Source: Alteromonas sp. 5E99-2
Lineage (GTDB): Bacteria; Pseudomonadota; Gammaproteobacteria; Enterobacterales; Alteromonadaceae
Direction: 5' to 3'
DNA length: 64,000 nt
NCBI RefSeq assembly: GCF_017368475.1
Contig: NZ_JAFNJE010000002.1
Span: forward strand, 336,511 to 400,510
The position numbers and the translations under genes are program-made. This document shows, piece by piece, positions 1-9,303 of the stretch. Numbering within the stretch: the stretch's first letter is position 1; every line of letters starts with the position of its first letter. Under the pieces are notes generated by a model that was given only the letters and a program-made list of their open reading frames with translations, was not told the origin of the DNA and made no database searches.

Positions 1-76
1 GATAATTCGGCGCAAATTATACACAATTACAAGACTAACGCAATTGCTTTATTAAAGTTTTATTTACTTATAGCAA

Positions 77-106
77 TAAAAAAGCGAGTTCATGTGAACT
101 CGCTTT
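77..106 (-). terminator. Rho-independent terminator after the SulP/carbonic anhydrase unit
   Basis: A perfect 12-bp inverted repeat (81-92 with 95-106) is preceded on the plus strand by an A-run at 77-83. Read on the minus strand this is a hairpin followed by a U-tract, about 35 bp past the stop of the SulP gene. It could also act on transcripts coming from the left. Confidence 0.8.
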
Positions 107-140
107 TAGTATTAACTCATTTGAATGAACAAACTCTGCA

Positions 141-1751
141 TTAATTATTACTAGAAATCACTTCTGCGGCAGCTGTCAGCGCGTCTAAACGGTTTTCAAA
201 TACAGCTTCAGGCTTATAGTGATCTATCACGTCTAAGCCCTTTAAAACTTCAGCTACTTTAGGTTGAACCGCAGACAAATATAATTTTTTACCACTCGCA
301 TTGGCGTCTATAGCAATGGTTTCAACTGCTCTAGCGGCCGATACATCCATGAAAGGGACGCGTTCAAAATCTAAAATTAAAATTTCAGTGCCATGTTTAA
401 CTTTTTCACGCACCTGATGCCCAACATCAGCTGCAGCACCAAAGCTTAAAGGGCCACCAAAATCAAACACGCGTATCTTACCATGCCCTTTTTCCAGTAA
501 TGCTTGCTCTTCTTCACTGTCTAGATGGTCTGGTATATTTTTAATCGCATTTAGTTGGGTTTCTGCAACTTGTTTAACAAATGCCAGTGCCGCAAGAACA
601 ACACCGACAACAACAGCACTAATTAAGTCAACGAAAACAGTCATCCCAAGCACTATAACCATCAGTATCAAATCCCAGCGAGGACCACGATGTGCATGTT
701 TTAAATAACTCCAATCAATAATGTCTAAGCCGACTTTAACTAATATACCGGCTAACACGGCATGAGGAATATGCGCAGCAAGTGAGCCAAGACCAAGTAC
801 TATGGCTAGCAATACTCCAGCGTGAACCATTCCTGAAATTCTATCTTTACCACCAGAGCGAATATTCACTACTGTTCTCATCGTTGCGCCGGCTCCGGCG
901 ATACCGCCAATTAAACCAGCAACAGTATTACCAATACCTTGGCCAATGAGCTCTTTGTTACTGTTGTGACGAGTTCGAGTCATGTTGTCTGCAACTAGCG
1001 AAGTTAGCAAGCTATCAATGGACCCTAAGACAGCAAGCACTATCGCCGCTTCAACAACAATAAACAACGTTGATTGGTCAAAGACTGGCATACGCAACGA
1101 AGGTAAGCCTGTAGGAATATTACCTAAAACAGGTAGGTCACCCACAAATAAGCTGACAACAGTTCCTATGATTAGAGCTGCAAGTGCTCCTGGAACGTAT
1201 TTACCAATACTTGGAGGCCATTTATAGGCAATAACCAAGGTACCAACCCCTAGAATAAGCGTTAGAAAGTTAATGTCTGCGAGTGCCGTAGGTAGATAAA
1301 CAAGAGCCCCAACAGGATCTCCAGGAGTTTCATGGCCCATCAACCGGCCAATTTGTAGAATGATGATAATGGCACCAATGCCACTCATAAAGCCCGAGAT
1401 AACAGGATAAGGCACTAAACGAATAAATTGTCCTATTCCCAATACGCCAAATACTATTTGTAAGACACCCGCTAGCATTACCGCAGTGAAAACTAATTCA
1501 ACACTGCCAGATAGGCTTGCGAACAAACCCGCTAGTACAACGACCATAGGTCCTGTAGGACCAGAAATTTGAGAAGGTGTGCCGCCGAATAGCGCCGCAA
1601 AAAAACCAACTGCAATTGCACCATACATACCGGCCATTGGACCAAGCCCTGATGCAACACCCAAGGCTAGGGCAAGAGGCAAAGCAACAATACCCGCGGT
1701 TATACCGCCAGTAATATCGCCTCGTAAATTTGATGTGTTTAGTTTTAGCAT
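141..1751 (-). CDS. SulP-family anion transporter with STAS domain (probable bicarbonate or sulfate importer)
   Basis: A 536-residue SulP (SLC26-type) inner-membrane transporter. The first ~400 residues are glycine-rich hydrophobic segments of the Sulfate_transp fold (10 or more membrane spans), including the early GGITAGIVALPLALALG segment. The last ~110 residues form a cytoplasmic STAS domain (KIRVFDFGGPLSFGAA, LILDFERVPFMDVSA). The carbonic anhydrase gene lies 12 bp upstream on the same strand. SulP proteins paired with carbonic anhydrase are often bicarbonate (BicA-like) or general anion carriers, so bicarbonate is the favoured substrate, but this rests on context. Sulfate or another anion is not excluded. 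A terminator follows. Confidence 0.9.
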   Translation of the reverse strand: MLKLNTSNLRGDITGGITAGIVALPLALALGVASGLGPMAGMYGAIAVGFFAALFGGTPSQISGPTGPMVVVLAGLFASLSGSVELVFTAVMLAGVLQIVFGVLGIGQFIRLVPYPVISGFMSGIGAIIIILQIGRLMGHETPGDPVGALVYLPTALADINFLTLILGVGTLVIAYKWPPSIGKYVPGALAALIIGTVVSLFVGDLPVLGNIPTGLPSLRMPVFDQSTLFIVVEAAIVLAVLGSIDSLLTSLVADNMTRTRHNSNKELIGQGIGNTVAGLIGGIAGAGATMRTVVNIRSGGKDRISGMVHAGVLLAIVLGLGSLAAHIPHAVLAGILVKVGLDIIDWSYLKHAHRGPRWDLILMVIVLGMTVFVDLISAVVVGVVLAALAFVKQVAETQLNAIKNIPDHLDSEEEQALLEKGHGKIRVFDFGGPLSFGAAADVGHQVREKVKHGTEILILDFERVPFMDVSAARAVETIAIDANASGKKLYLSAVQPKVAEVLKGLDVIDHYKPEAVFENRLDALTAAAEVISSNN

Positions 1752-1763
1752 GAATGTACCTTG

Positions 1764-2420
1764 TTAAATAACGGCTGCGGGTTTATCGAAAATAGCGTCA
1801 GCATATCGCTCATCGATAGGAGTAAACTCTCTTGTTTTCTCATCTAAACACATGATTCCACCGGTTTCTATGTTATACACCCAACCGTGTAGCTCAACGT
1901 GTCCTGTTGCCATTTTCGCAGCTACTGCCGGATGTGTTTTTAGATGTTGTAATTGTAAAATAACATTTTCATCTGTGACTTCACTTAAGTGCTCAGCGGT
2001 AACTTCACCTTTTTTCTCTTTTACAACCGCAGTAGCAGCACGGCAGTGCCCCAACCACTCTTTTACATGAGGTAAATCACTTAATGCATCTAAGTTGATA
2101 GCGCCTTTCATTGCTCCACAGTCTGTATGACCACAAACAACAATATGCTCGATACCCAAAGCTTCCACAGCAAATTCAATTGACGCAGTCATACCGCCAG
2201 TTTGATTACTATGAGGTGGAACAACATTACCTGCGTTACGACAAATAAATAGTTCTCCAGGCTCAGTTTGAGTCACCATATTAGGGTCAATACGGGAATC
2301 GGCACATGTAATGAACAATACTTCTGGGTTCTGCCCCGTGGCTAGTTTCTTGAATCGTACTTCTTTATCTGGATAAACTTCTCTTTGAAATTTCGCAACA
2401 CCTGAAAGAATATGCTTCAT
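1764..2420 (-). CDS. can: Beta-class carbonic anhydrase
   Basis: This 218-residue enzyme interconverts CO2 and bicarbonate in the cytoplasm. All beta-class zinc ligands are visible: Cys39, with Asp41 and Arg43 in CADSR, and His98 and Cys101 in HTDCGAM. The length fits the Can/CynT family. It is the first gene of a two-gene unit with the SulP transporter 12 bp downstream, which suggests that carbon capture and hydration are coupled. The symbol can is by family similarity; cynT is the alternative, but no cyanase gene is present nearby. Confidence 0.93.
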   Translation of the reverse strand: MKHILSGVAKFQREVYPDKEVRFKKLATGQNPEVLFITCADSRIDPNMVTQTEPGELFICRNAGNVVPPHSNQTGGMTASIEFAVEALGIEHIVVCGHTDCGAMKGAINLDALSDLPHVKEWLGHCRAATAVVKEKKGEVTAEHLSEVTDENVILQLQHLKTHPAVAAKMATGHVELHGWVYNIETGGIMCLDEKTREFTPIDERYADAIFDKPAAVI

Positions 2421-2801
2421 ATTTTATCTCCCGTAAAATTGGCAGCCATAATTTTGATTTCACTTTTATACGTAAAAATTAGGTATATGGTTTGTAGTTT
2501 TTATTTTAAATCTAAAAGATAACGATTCTTATATATCTTGTATCCCATAGATACTAGCAGACTCATGTCCTCAAATGCTATCAACCTTGTAACATTATAA
2601 TAATATAGAATACAAAAAAAACACATATAGCCGAAGATTACCCAAATCTAAAACACTATACTTGGACAGGTGATTTAGTTCGGTTAATTAGTATAATTTT
2701 AGGTCTGTTTTTAGCCCGTTACAACATTGTGAATTTCACTTCACTGGGATAACCACAAAGTTTGATGTAGACTAATTTAAAAGCGTTTTTTATGGTTAAC
2801 T
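2421..2801. other. Divergent intergenic region, AT-rich
   Basis: These 381 bp separate the carbonic anhydrase (minus) from the GspE-like gene (plus) and must hold both promoters. A TATAAT at 2692-2697 could be a -10 element for the rightward gene, but no -35 at normal spacing is convincing. I see no coding remnant, RNA gene or strong repeat. Confidence 0.5.
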
Positions 2802-5033
2802 ATGAATTCAGAATCCTCCATCCAACAGCTGTTAACTCAAGTTACTCGACTGCTAGATCAAGATGCTCCATTAATTGATATATATAGTGATTTAGAATCA
2901 GTAATTCTCGATTTATTTAGCGCTGAACGCTTAAGTATTTTTCAAAGAAGACGACAACATCAAGACTTAGTAGCTCGTTTCAAAACAGGAACAGAAACAG
3001 TAGAAATAAAGGTCCCCATCAGCCCAATGTCAGTAGCGGGTTATGTTGCGTTATCACAAAAGTCATTAATTGTGTCTGACCCGTATAATAAAGAATTACT
3101 AACCTCTATTCATCCGCGGTTACAGTTCAACCAACATTTTGACAAAAGCAACAATTTCAAAACACGAAATATTTTATGTCTGCCCATTTTAAATGCTGGA
3201 GTATTAATGGGTGTTATTCAAATCATCAATAAGGGCGCTTCAAACTCATCTGAAGAATTTAACGACGGTGATCTAAAGCTTGCGCATGAATTAACACAAA
3301 TATTAGGTAATAAATTTCGCTATGAATTAGGCGGCACAAACAACCCTTTTGATTACTTAGTTCACAAAAATAAACTAGAACAAAAATCTCTCGATGAGCT
3401 TATCGAGTCCAGTGCAGAAACCAAAACTCTTATCCAACGACTAATATCAGAACATAGAATAAGCGAAAACCACATAGGTTCAGCGTTGTCTGTTCACTAC
3501 CAAGTTCCTTATATTTCGTTTTTACCCGAGAAATATCATATTTTCCAAAGCGATAGTAAGTTGAACGAATCTTACCTAAAACGCAATCATGTTGCGGTAA
3601 TAGCAGATGCGAACGACAACCCCATAGTGTTAATGGTAGAGCCAAATAATGCCGCTTTACTAATGGAAATAGAAAGCGCCTTAGGTATTGACGTATATGA
3701 AATTGCAGTAGGCTTGCCTAACCATATATTCCAGTACCTAGGTGGGAATGCAGGTAACACTCCAGGAGAAATGAACGAAATTCTCGACGAGATGACAATT
3801 TCTACTGAAGAAGACGACGAACATACAGATGAATTATCAGATGATGCACCCGCTATCGTTAGATTAGTAAGCCGTATTTTACACGATGCAAAACGTTTAA
3901 ATGCGTCAGACATACACATCGATCCTGAAAAAAACGCCCCTACCAGAGTTCGCATGAGAGTCGATGGCGTATGCAGAGACATAAACCAAGTTCCTAATTC
4001 TCATCACAGCGCCGTTATTGCTCGCATCAAAATAATGGCCAACCTAAATATTGCAGAAAAGCGGATTCCACAAGATGGTAAACTTGCGTTTAAAGCGAGC
4101 GGCCAGCTCGTAGAAGTACGGGTAGCATCCGTACCCACAGTTGCTGGTGAAGGCGTTGTTATGCGCTTACTCGCCTCTGGTGGCGCCATGCCCATAGAAA
4201 AAATGAACTTAGCTCAAAGTAATCTAGAACGTTTAGAATCTATGATTAAAAAACCACACGGTATTCTTTTAGTGGTAGGCCCTACAGGTTCAGGTAAAAC
4301 GACAACTCTCCATGCTATTTTAGGGTATTTGAATACCCCAGAGAAAAAAATATGGACAGCTGAAGATCCAGTGGAAATCACTCAACCCGGTTTACAACAA
4401 GTTCAGGTTAGTCCCAAAATTGGTTTTACCTTTGCTAACGCCTTGCGAGCATTTTTACGTGCTGACCCGGATATAATCCTCATTGGTGAAATGCGTGATA
4501 AAGAAACGGCTCATGCTGGCGTAGAGGCTTCACTCACTGGTCACTTAGTGTTATCCACTCTTCATACTAACTCGGCCCCTGAAACAATTACTCGATTGTT
4601 AGATTTAGGCCTTGACCCTGTGAACTTTTCAGACGCATGTGTGGGAATACTTGCCCAGCGTCTTATCCGCACCTTATGCAAGAGTTGCAAAGAACAATAC
4701 ACCGCATCTCCTGATGAAGAGGCATTTATTCGTAGGCAGTATGGAGAAGCCTATATTGGTGAACTTAATTTAGAAAGTCCACTAATCTTAAACCGCTCTA
4801 AAGGCTGTGATGATTGCGGAAGAACAGGGTATAAGGGGAGGACTGGCGTACACGAGCTATTGGGAATGACCCCTGAACTAAGGAGTTTGGTTTATAAGGA
4901 AGGCTCTGTTTCAGAAATGAAACAACAAGCAATGCAGGATGGTATGCGCACCTTAGTACAAGATGCCATTTTCAAAGTCATTAAAGGCGATACTGATATT
5001 GCTCAAGTTCAAATAATCAGCGGTGTTGAATAA
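2802..5033 (+). CDS. GAF-domain GspE/PulE/PilB-family ATPase
   Basis: A 743-residue hexameric traffic ATPase of the type II secretion/type IV pilus class. Residues ~1-175 form a GAF-like sensory domain (LPILNAGVLMGVIQIINKG). Residues ~195-300 resemble the MshEN/T2SSE_N domain (LISEHRISENHIGSALS). The rest is the motor: Walker A GPTGSGKTTT near residue 493, Walker B in DPDIILIGEMRD near 555, the His box LSTLHTNSAPETITRL, and a zinc site formed by CKSC near 625 and CDDCG near 668. No pilin, GspF/PilC or secretin gene is adjacent, so it is an orphan. The GAF domain suggests that a small ligand or cyclic nucleotide tunes the motor; this is inferred. Confidence 0.88.
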   Translation: MNSESSIQQLLTQVTRLLDQDAPLIDIYSDLESVILDLFSAERLSIFQRRRQHQDLVARFKTGTETVEIKVPISPMSVAGYVALSQKSLIVSDPYNKELLTSIHPRLQFNQHFDKSNNFKTRNILCLPILNAGVLMGVIQIINKGASNSSEEFNDGDLKLAHELTQILGNKFRYELGGTNNPFDYLVHKNKLEQKSLDELIESSAETKTLIQRLISEHRISENHIGSALSVHYQVPYISFLPEKYHIFQSDSKLNESYLKRNHVAVIADANDNPIVLMVEPNNAALLMEIESALGIDVYEIAVGLPNHIFQYLGGNAGNTPGEMNEILDEMTISTEEDDEHTDELSDDAPAIVRLVSRILHDAKRLNASDIHIDPEKNAPTRVRMRVDGVCRDINQVPNSHHSAVIARIKIMANLNIAEKRIPQDGKLAFKASGQLVEVRVASVPTVAGEGVVMRLLASGGAMPIEKMNLAQSNLERLESMIKKPHGILLVVGPTGSGKTTTLHAILGYLNTPEKKIWTAEDPVEITQPGLQQVQVSPKIGFTFANALRAFLRADPDIILIGEMRDKETAHAGVEASLTGHLVLSTLHTNSAPETITRLLDLGLDPVNFSDACVGILAQRLIRTLCKSCKEQYTASPDEEAFIRRQYGEAYIGELNLESPLILNRSKGCDDCGRTGYKGRTGVHELLGMTPELRSLVYKEGSVSEMKQQAMQDGMRTLVQDAIFKVIKGDTDIAQVQIISGVE

Positions 5034-5038
5034 TATAA

Positions 5039-8000
5039 TCAACGTTTAATATATTCAGAAGGAGCCATACCCACTTCCGATTTAAACGCAGTGCTAAAAT
5101 AGGAAGGATTGTTAAAACCACAATCGTATGCCGTGTCGGTAACATTCTTTCCTTCATTCAATAATTGTTTAGCAATATCAATCCGGTATTGCTTAATCAC
5201 TTCGCTAAACGATAAATTTAAAATCATTTTTAACTTTCTATTTAGCTGCCTTTCACTAACAAATAAAGCATTTGCACAGTTTTCTCTAGTGAATTCCGAA
5301 TCTGAATATTTGGCAGCTAAGCAATCTTTTAAATTCAAATAAAATTGCTGATCTTTCTCACTTTCTAATTTTGGCGTCAACCCGAGGAAAAACGAAGAAA
5401 CCGTATCTACAGAATTAGCACTTGTGTTTAAAGCAGTGTATCTATTGACCACTTTTTGCTTAAACAAATTGAAATCAAAAGGCTTTAATATGAAATCTTC
5501 AACTTTAAGATCATGGGCTTGCCTCACAATATTCGAATCGCGAAGAGCCGAACACATATATATGATCATATGTTCATGTATAGGGTCGTTTCTTAACACT
5601 TCAATCAACTCTAGCCCTGTCATACCCTGCATAGAGTGATCGCTAATCATAATTTTCGGCATCACTGTACGAGCAATACGCAACGCCTCACTGGCATTTT
5701 TGGCAGAAAAGCACAAAAACGTATCTTTAAACAAGTCTTTCAAACGAGTTTGTAGCTCTATATTGTCTTCTACAATAAGTAATGGGGGAAGTTCCTTATC
5801 TACTGGCTGAGTATTCAGTAAGCTTGCTGTTTCTTGGTATTTTGCTATTTTGGGAGTTGCAGCAAATTCATTTTCTAGATTTAATTTAAGAGGTAAGCGA
5901 ACTGTAAAACACGCACCACTTCCTACTTTACTAGCGACCTCAATATAGCCAGAATTAGCTTTGATTAACTGCCTAAGTAAAGAAAGCCCTAATCCCACCC
6001 CTTGTTCATTTTTTGCGTTATCTAGCCTCATGAAGCGTTCAAAAATATCTTTTTGTTCCTGTTCAGTAAAACCTGGCCCATTGTCTTTTATATTTATGAT
6101 CAATACATCGCTATCAATAAAAGTGTCGATGCGAATTTCTTCGCCATTTTCTGAATACTTAATAGCATTGGACAACAAGTTATAAAACACTTGTTGGAGT
6201 GTATCTTGAATAAGATAAATCTCCCCTTTCGCTTTAAGTTTCAATTTAAAACGTTGGCTCTTTTGCTCGGCCAAAGGACGAATACTTTCAATAAGGTAAA
6301 TGCACGACTCTTCAATGTCGTAATGATGAATAGAAATTTCTCTGAGATTACCCAGCCTTTCCAATTCCAATAATTGATCAATTAAAGAAGAAACTCGGCT
6401 CGCGTTTCTTTCTATCAACGAGATGTCATTTAAAATATCTGGGTTACTGACTTTTTCAGCAATTTGCTTCAAGGGTTCAGTTATCAACATCAGTGGAGTA
6501 CGGACTTCATGAGAAATTCTAGTAATAGCTTCAGCCTTACTTTTCAATGCTTTCTCCATCATTTCACTGCTATTTTTTAACGATGACAAATTAGTTTTGA
6601 CGCGTTGTTCATTTTCCGATATTCGGAAAGCTCGATATTTTCGAACACCTGAAACAGCGGCAACCATTAACAAAATAAATGACAGCAAATAGAGTAGTTT
6701 TGCCGTCTGAGTTAAATAAAATGGATATTGAATCGTAAAGTTAAGTTCATTATTAGAGGGGCTACTAATGCCATTTTTCGGCTTACTTCTCACTAGCAGT
6801 TTATGGGAACCATAGCCAAGATCAGATAAATCTATCAGGCCATGCGATCCTACCATTGTCACCCAATCTGAATCGTCTACTTTGTATTCGAAGTCGTAAG
6901 AGTTTTCATTCCCAGCTTCGTTTATTGCGACATATGCTCTCAGAGTGTCAAATTCACTGGACACAATTAAGGAATTCTTGACAAAAGAAATCGCTCTATT
7001 TATTACTCCGTCCACATCGATATACAAAAACTTAATTTCTTTAGGTTGAAGTAAGTGACTTTTCACTTCATGAATAAATGAACTTGATTCAAGTAAATAT
7101 GTTGAGTTGTCGCCTCTCACAATTAACTTATTATTACCAATAAAATTCAGGCCGCTGAAGTTAAAATCTCTGTCGAAAATACCATAATTTTTTCCAACAA
7201 AATAAGATGAAGCCGAAATCATGTCGTATAGCTCCATGCCTTTGTTAGAGACGATTAATAAATGCTCATCTACGATTTTTATATCTCGAATAAAATCAGA
7301 ATTTAAGTTAGTTTTAACTTCAATTAAAGGCTCTTCTAGTGCCATCTTAGCATGCTGTAATCCATACCCAGATGTACAGACGTATAGTGAATTTTGGTAG
7401 GCCTCTACGCATGGAAACTCCAGTTTGCTATCAAAGTCTAGTGGACGCCTATTCCAGATTCCTTTACTTTCAACTAAAAGCTCTTGATCTAAGCTAACAG
7501 CTACTAAATTGCTGTTTCCCATTAATTTTGCGATGTAAATGTCTGATGGGACTTGCCGAGAATCGACAAACTTCCCATCCAAATCAAATATATCAATGTA
7601 AAACTTATCAGCTAGAGAATAGAATACTAGTTGATAAGAGTTATCAGACCATGTTCGTGAACCTTTGCTACAATATTTATGCTTATTTTTGAAATTTAAC
7701 TTCCAGTTTTGCTGAGTATCTCTTATCAAAAAGCTACAGTGTGATACATCTAAAATTTGGCCGTTAAGATTAAGTAAGTTTGATTCTTCTAATCGAAATT
7801 TTCGTATCATTGACAAACTGCCTGACTCTAAAGAAAGAGCGTAGTAACCATCATAGCTAGACACGACAGCAACTTCTGAATCCAAATTACTTAATGAAAG
7901 AAGGGTATTTGGGAATTCAACATTATTCAAAGAAATATATTTAATTGAACTTTTGGTGTTTGGTAAACTGATCAAACCTTTCTGACTAGAAGATATGAAG

Positions 8001-8926
8001 ATTCTTCCGTCAGAAAATTGAAACAAATCTGATACAATTGATATTTCACTTGCGCCCAAATGAGGGCTCAATAAATCGGTTTCAATTAAGCTCCCAGCCT
8101 TCTCTTTATATAACCCACCTGCGGCCAACCAGACAATATTGTTTATGTCAACCATAAGGGCACTAATAGCTTGGTTAGGTTTTTCACTAAAACTCAAAAA
8201 GTCATAATTACTAAAATCTTTGGAATACTTGTAAAGCCCTTCTTGCCCAGCAACCAATAAGTGATCATTCGTAATAATAAAGCTATCAATAGCAGTTAAT
8301 TTTGGAAACAAATCATTTATTTTGTAATATTCTGCAGCCCCGTTGCTCAAATTAATTACCAACAACCCTGTCTCAGATGCAGTGTACGCGTAATTTTTAT
8401 CTGAAGAGACTTTCAAGAAAGCACTAGAAGCACTTTGTGTATACGTTTCTGCTAAATATGAATTTTGAACTTCATAGGTATTTAGGTCTAAAACGAGGAC
8501 ATTTGTAACGTAAGAAACTATTAACTTCTTTTCACTAACCGCAATTGACCAAGCATACTGCTCAAAGGGGTGGTCAATCTGTAATTTTTTGAATTGACTA
8601 TCTAATAAATCATATTCAAAAACCCCCTTTCCATATATGGTTAAATACAATTTGGTTTCTGTTGGAAATATTGCTGATACATACCCTCCTTTTAATAAAC
8701 TGTCATTCAAATCTAACTTTTGAACAACATCTCCATTTACCTGATAGAAACCATTCTCAGCACCAAGATAAATTGTCCCATTAAACTCAGCTGCAGCACC
8801 TATTAAACCAATTGACTTTTCATTAATGCCGTTAATCACAAATCGTTCATCACATTTCACTTCAGAAATTGAGACAAAAGATATTAAAACAGTAAAAAAA
8901 AACAAATTGCGCACAATTTCAAACAT
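5039..8926 (-). CDS. Hybrid two-component system: periplasmic propeller sensor, histidine kinase, receiver and AraC output in one protein
   Basis: About 1295 residues. A signal sequence (FFFTVLISFVSIS) is followed by a ~700-residue periplasmic region of repeated beta-propeller-like strands, a Y_Y_Y-type domain (NSYDFEYKVDDSDW), one TM segment (LLYLLSFILLMVAAVSGV), a HisKA H-box (ISHEVRTPLM, near residue 805), N and G boxes (NLLSNAIKYS, GVGLGLSLL), a receiver (LLIVEDN; phospho-acceptor Asp in MISDHSMQG; Lys in ILKPF) and a C-terminal AraC DNA-binding domain (TDTAYDCGFNNPSYFSTAFK). This is the HTCS architecture best known from Bacteroidetes polysaccharide loci. I start it at the ATG ending at 8926, preceded by an AGGA, rather than at a TTG 18 bp earlier. 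It is divergent from a double-glycine peptide gene, and no carbohydrate genes are nearby. Confidence 0.93.
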   Translation of the reverse strand: MFEIVRNLFFFTVLISFVSISEVKCDERFVINGINEKSIGLIGAAAEFNGTIYLGAENGFYQVNGDVVQKLDLNDSLLKGGYVSAIFPTETKLYLTIYGKGVFEYDLLDSQFKKLQIDHPFEQYAWSIAVSEKKLIVSYVTNVLVLDLNTYEVQNSYLAETYTQSASSAFLKVSSDKNYAYTASETGLLVINLSNGAAEYYKINDLFPKLTAIDSFIITNDHLLVAGQEGLYKYSKDFSNYDFLSFSEKPNQAISALMVDINNIVWLAAGGLYKEKAGSLIETDLLSPHLGASEISIVSDLFQFSDGRIFISSSQKGLISLPNTKSSIKYISLNNVEFPNTLLSLSNLDSEVAVVSSYDGYYALSLESGSLSMIRKFRLEESNLLNLNGQILDVSHCSFLIRDTQQNWKLNFKNKHKYCSKGSRTWSDNSYQLVFYSLADKFYIDIFDLDGKFVDSRQVPSDIYIAKLMGNSNLVAVSLDQELLVESKGIWNRRPLDFDSKLEFPCVEAYQNSLYVCTSGYGLQHAKMALEEPLIEVKTNLNSDFIRDIKIVDEHLLIVSNKGMELYDMISASSYFVGKNYGIFDRDFNFSGLNFIGNNKLIVRGDNSTYLLESSSFIHEVKSHLLQPKEIKFLYIDVDGVINRAISFVKNSLIVSSEFDTLRAYVAINEAGNENSYDFEYKVDDSDWVTMVGSHGLIDLSDLGYGSHKLLVRSKPKNGISSPSNNELNFTIQYPFYLTQTAKLLYLLSFILLMVAAVSGVRKYRAFRISENEQRVKTNLSSLKNSSEMMEKALKSKAEAITRISHEVRTPLMLITEPLKQIAEKVSNPDILNDISLIERNASRVSSLIDQLLELERLGNLREISIHHYDIEESCIYLIESIRPLAEQKSQRFKLKLKAKGEIYLIQDTLQQVFYNLLSNAIKYSENGEEIRIDTFIDSDVLIINIKDNGPGFTEQEQKDIFERFMRLDNAKNEQGVGLGLSLLRQLIKANSGYIEVASKVGSGACFTVRLPLKLNLENEFAATPKIAKYQETASLLNTQPVDKELPPLLIVEDNIELQTRLKDLFKDTFLCFSAKNASEALRIARTVMPKIMISDHSMQGMTGLELIEVLRNDPIHEHMIIYMCSALRDSNIVRQAHDLKVEDFILKPFDFNLFKQKVVNRYTALNTSANSVDTVSSFFLGLTPKLESEKDQQFYLNLKDCLAAKYSDSEFTRENCANALFVSERQLNRKLKMILNLSFSEVIKQYRIDIAKQLLNEGKNVTDTAYDCGFNNPSYFSTAFKSEVGMAPSEYIKR

Positions 8927-9000
8927 ATTAGTCCTGAAAATCAAAGTTTATTTCTTGAAAATAACTAACAATTCTTACCGAATTTAAAAAAGGAGAACCT

Positions 9001-9183
9001 ATGAAAAACACTAAAAAGCAATACGTAGCCTTTATGACTAAAACGGAAATAATGCAAGTTACAGGAGGGCAAGGAAATACAATGAGTTTCGTCCATAATA
9101 TGCACAATCCTTTTGAGGTGACATTAGCACAAGACGCTGATAGGCCACATCGACCATTAATTCCGAAGAAAAAACCAACGTAG
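9001..9183 (+). CDS. Small peptide with double-glycine leader (putative exported signal or bacteriocin-like peptide)
   Basis: A 60-residue ORF with a strong Shine-Dalgarno (AGGAG at 8991-8995, 5 nt before ATG). Residues 12-23 (MTKTEIMQVTGG) fit the double-glycine leader pattern: Met at -12, Glu at -8, Ile at -7, Val at -4, Gly-Gly at -2/-1. Cleavage after Gly23 would release a 37-residue, Cys-free core rich in His, Asn and Pro with a basic tail ending KKKPT. Such leaders are normally cut and exported by peptidase-containing (C39) ABC transporters; none is encoded in this window. It diverges from the hybrid sensor gene with 74 bp between the two start codons. Homology is not recognised; signalling or antibacterial roles are inferences. 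Confidence 0.7.
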   Translation: MKNTKKQYVAFMTKTEIMQVTGGQGNTMSFVHNMHNPFEVTLAQDADRPHRPLIPKKKPT

Positions 9184-9204
9184 ATAATTTAGCTACAATT
9201 AAAG

Positions 9205-9246
9205 TCAAAGCTAGCTGGTTTTTGATACAAAATTAGCTAGCTTTGA
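9205..9246. terminator. Perfect 12-bp inverted repeat between convergent genes
   Basis: Arms 9205-9216 and 9235-9246 are exact reverse complements. The pairing can extend inward by two G-U and four A-U pairs, leaving a 6-nt loop. It lies 21 bp past the peptide stop and before the end of the convergent HAD gene. There is no clean T-tract on the plus side, so it may be a bidirectional terminator or an mRNA-stabilising hairpin. Confidence 0.55.
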
Positions 9247-9303
9247 AATTAGGTTAATAGACAATCAATTTCCTTTCAATAGTAAAAACGAAGATGTTAT
9301 ATT

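Noticed and set aside
2662..2697. Sigma-70 promoter TTGGAC ... TATAAT
   Set aside because: The spacer is 24 bp, outside the normal 16-18, so only the -10-like element is noted.
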